A stretch of DNA of 23,324 nucleotides. Source: CAYFPO01 sp964345035. GTDB taxonomy: Bacteria > Fidelibacterota > Marinisomatia > SCGC-AAA003-L08 > GCA-002704045. The stretch is from positions 1 to 23,324 of the forward strand of contig CAYFPO010000029.1 of NCBI GenBank assembly GCA_964345035.1, read 5' to 3'. The notes beneath the pieces were generated by a model, which saw only the letters and a program-made list of their open reading frames with translations, had not been told where the DNA came from and searched no databases. The translations under genes were made by a program, and so were the position numbers. Below, in pieces: positions 23,132-23,324 of the stretch. The first letter of the stretch is position 1; each line of letters opens with the position of its first letter.

Positions 23132-23272
23132 TCACCTCTCTTTTTTAGTATAGTCTAAACGAATAAACTCACCGGCTTTTTTAATTACCTGCCCGCCCTC
23201 GCAGTTGTTCGTGATCAGGCGGGCGGACGGTGAATCCTTTTCACAAAGTTTCATTATTTCTAAAATCTTCAT
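23132..23272 (-). CDS. Possible 46-aa small protein spanning a GC-rich inverted repeat
   Basis: An ATG-started frame encodes 46 residues beginning MKILEIMKLCEKDSPS and ending AGEFIRLDYTKKER. Its TGA overlaps the Shine-Dalgarno of the NTF2-like gene, a normal operon-like arrangement. The middle third (about residues 14-30, SPSARLITNN then CEGGQVI) is translated from a GC-rich inverted repeat unlike the AT-rich surroundings. This suggests that a repeat was inserted in frame into an older small gene, or that the ORF is chance. No family is recognised and no Shine-Dalgarno is clear. Confidence 0.35.
   Translation of the reverse strand: MKILEIMKLCEKDSPSARLITNNCEGGQVIKKAGEFIRLDYTKKER
23169..23233. 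repeat. Nested GC-rich inverted repeat
   Basis: Inner arms GCCCGCC (23191-23197) and GGCGGGC (23218-23224) are perfectly complementary. Outer arms TCACCG (23169-23174) and CGGTGA (23228-23233) are also complementary. The element is GC-rich inside a strongly AT-rich region. This composition and symmetry resemble dispersed palindromic elements, for example the ones that sit in reading frames of Rickettsia. Whether it is repeated elsewhere in this genome is unknown. Confidence 0.55.
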
Positions 23273-23324
23273 TTTATCAAAAAACCAAAATCATGCCGAC
23301 AGAGTTAGCTGTCCGTGTGGAGTG
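23273..23324 (-). terminator. Possible hairpin followed by T-rich tract at window edge
   Basis: On the minus strand GACAG-ctaact-CTGTC is followed, after a short spacer, by ATTTTGG and a run of six T. It may terminate a gene lying beyond the window edge. The stem is only five pairs and the U-tract is distant, so support is weak. Confidence 0.2.

Noticed and set aside
23132..23324. Insertion sequence remnant at the right edge
   Set aside because: Only inverted repeats are present; no transposase fragment or target-site duplication can be seen.

Overview
This AT-rich window (roughly two thirds A+T by eye) carries bacterial housekeeping and accessory genes packed very tightly. The organism is most likely an uncultured member of the FCB superphylum (Bacteroidota, Ignavibacteria, Marinimicrobia or a relative). 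The reasons are a DUF4837-like lipoprotein, a DUF3098-like small membrane protein, an AT-rich interspersed repeat of a type common in that group, and frequent TTG and GTG starts. The exact phylum is inference. A run of exactly 100 N at 209-308 shows that this is a scaffolded draft assembly.

Left edge (1-500): two perfect 8-bp-arm palindromes, a minus-strand tRNA-Asp(GTC), then an AT-rich tandem repeat of about 117 bp interrupted by the assembly gap. A small two-helix membrane protein (minus) and mltG (plus) then diverge. mltG overlaps a PcrA/UvrD helicase by four bases. A PlsC-type acyltransferase is convergent with the helicase and divergent from the iron operon.

Iron block (4812-7820): a 31-bp near-palindrome just upstream of a Fur-family regulator, then feoA, feoB and a 52-aa FeoB-associated Cys-rich membrane protein. 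This is a complete ferrous iron uptake operon with its own metalloregulator.

Long co-directional run (7867-22342): 14 genes with no gap larger than 18 nt and many ATGA, TAATG or TTGA overlaps. In order they are lepA, an exported protein with a C-terminal membrane helix and zinc ribbon, lgt, a methyltransferase, a DUF4837-like lipoprotein, purE, an RmlD-type reductase, a Dpm1-type glycosyltransferase, a GT2 fused to a degenerate WbaP-like phosphoglycosyltransferase, accA, an MccB-type carboxyltransferase, the two halves of AtuA as separate genes, and an enoyl-CoA hydratase. The middle part suggests envelope glycan and lipoprotein work. The last five genes are acyl-CoA carboxylation and branched-chain or isoprenoid catabolism functions, but no biotin carboxylase or biotin carrier gene is present.

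Right edge (22354-23324), all minus strand: a DCC (DUF393) thiol-disulfide protein, an NTF2/SnoaL-like protein without a normal start codon, and a 46-aa ORF that spans a GC-rich inverted repeat.

The observations most worth following are the glycosyltransferase fusion whose phosphoglycosyltransferase domain has Arg in place of the catalytic Asp, the split AtuA/carboxylase cluster, the uncharacterised exported zinc-ribbon protein, and the fur-feo palindrome. I saw no CRISPR array, transposase, phage gene or defence system.
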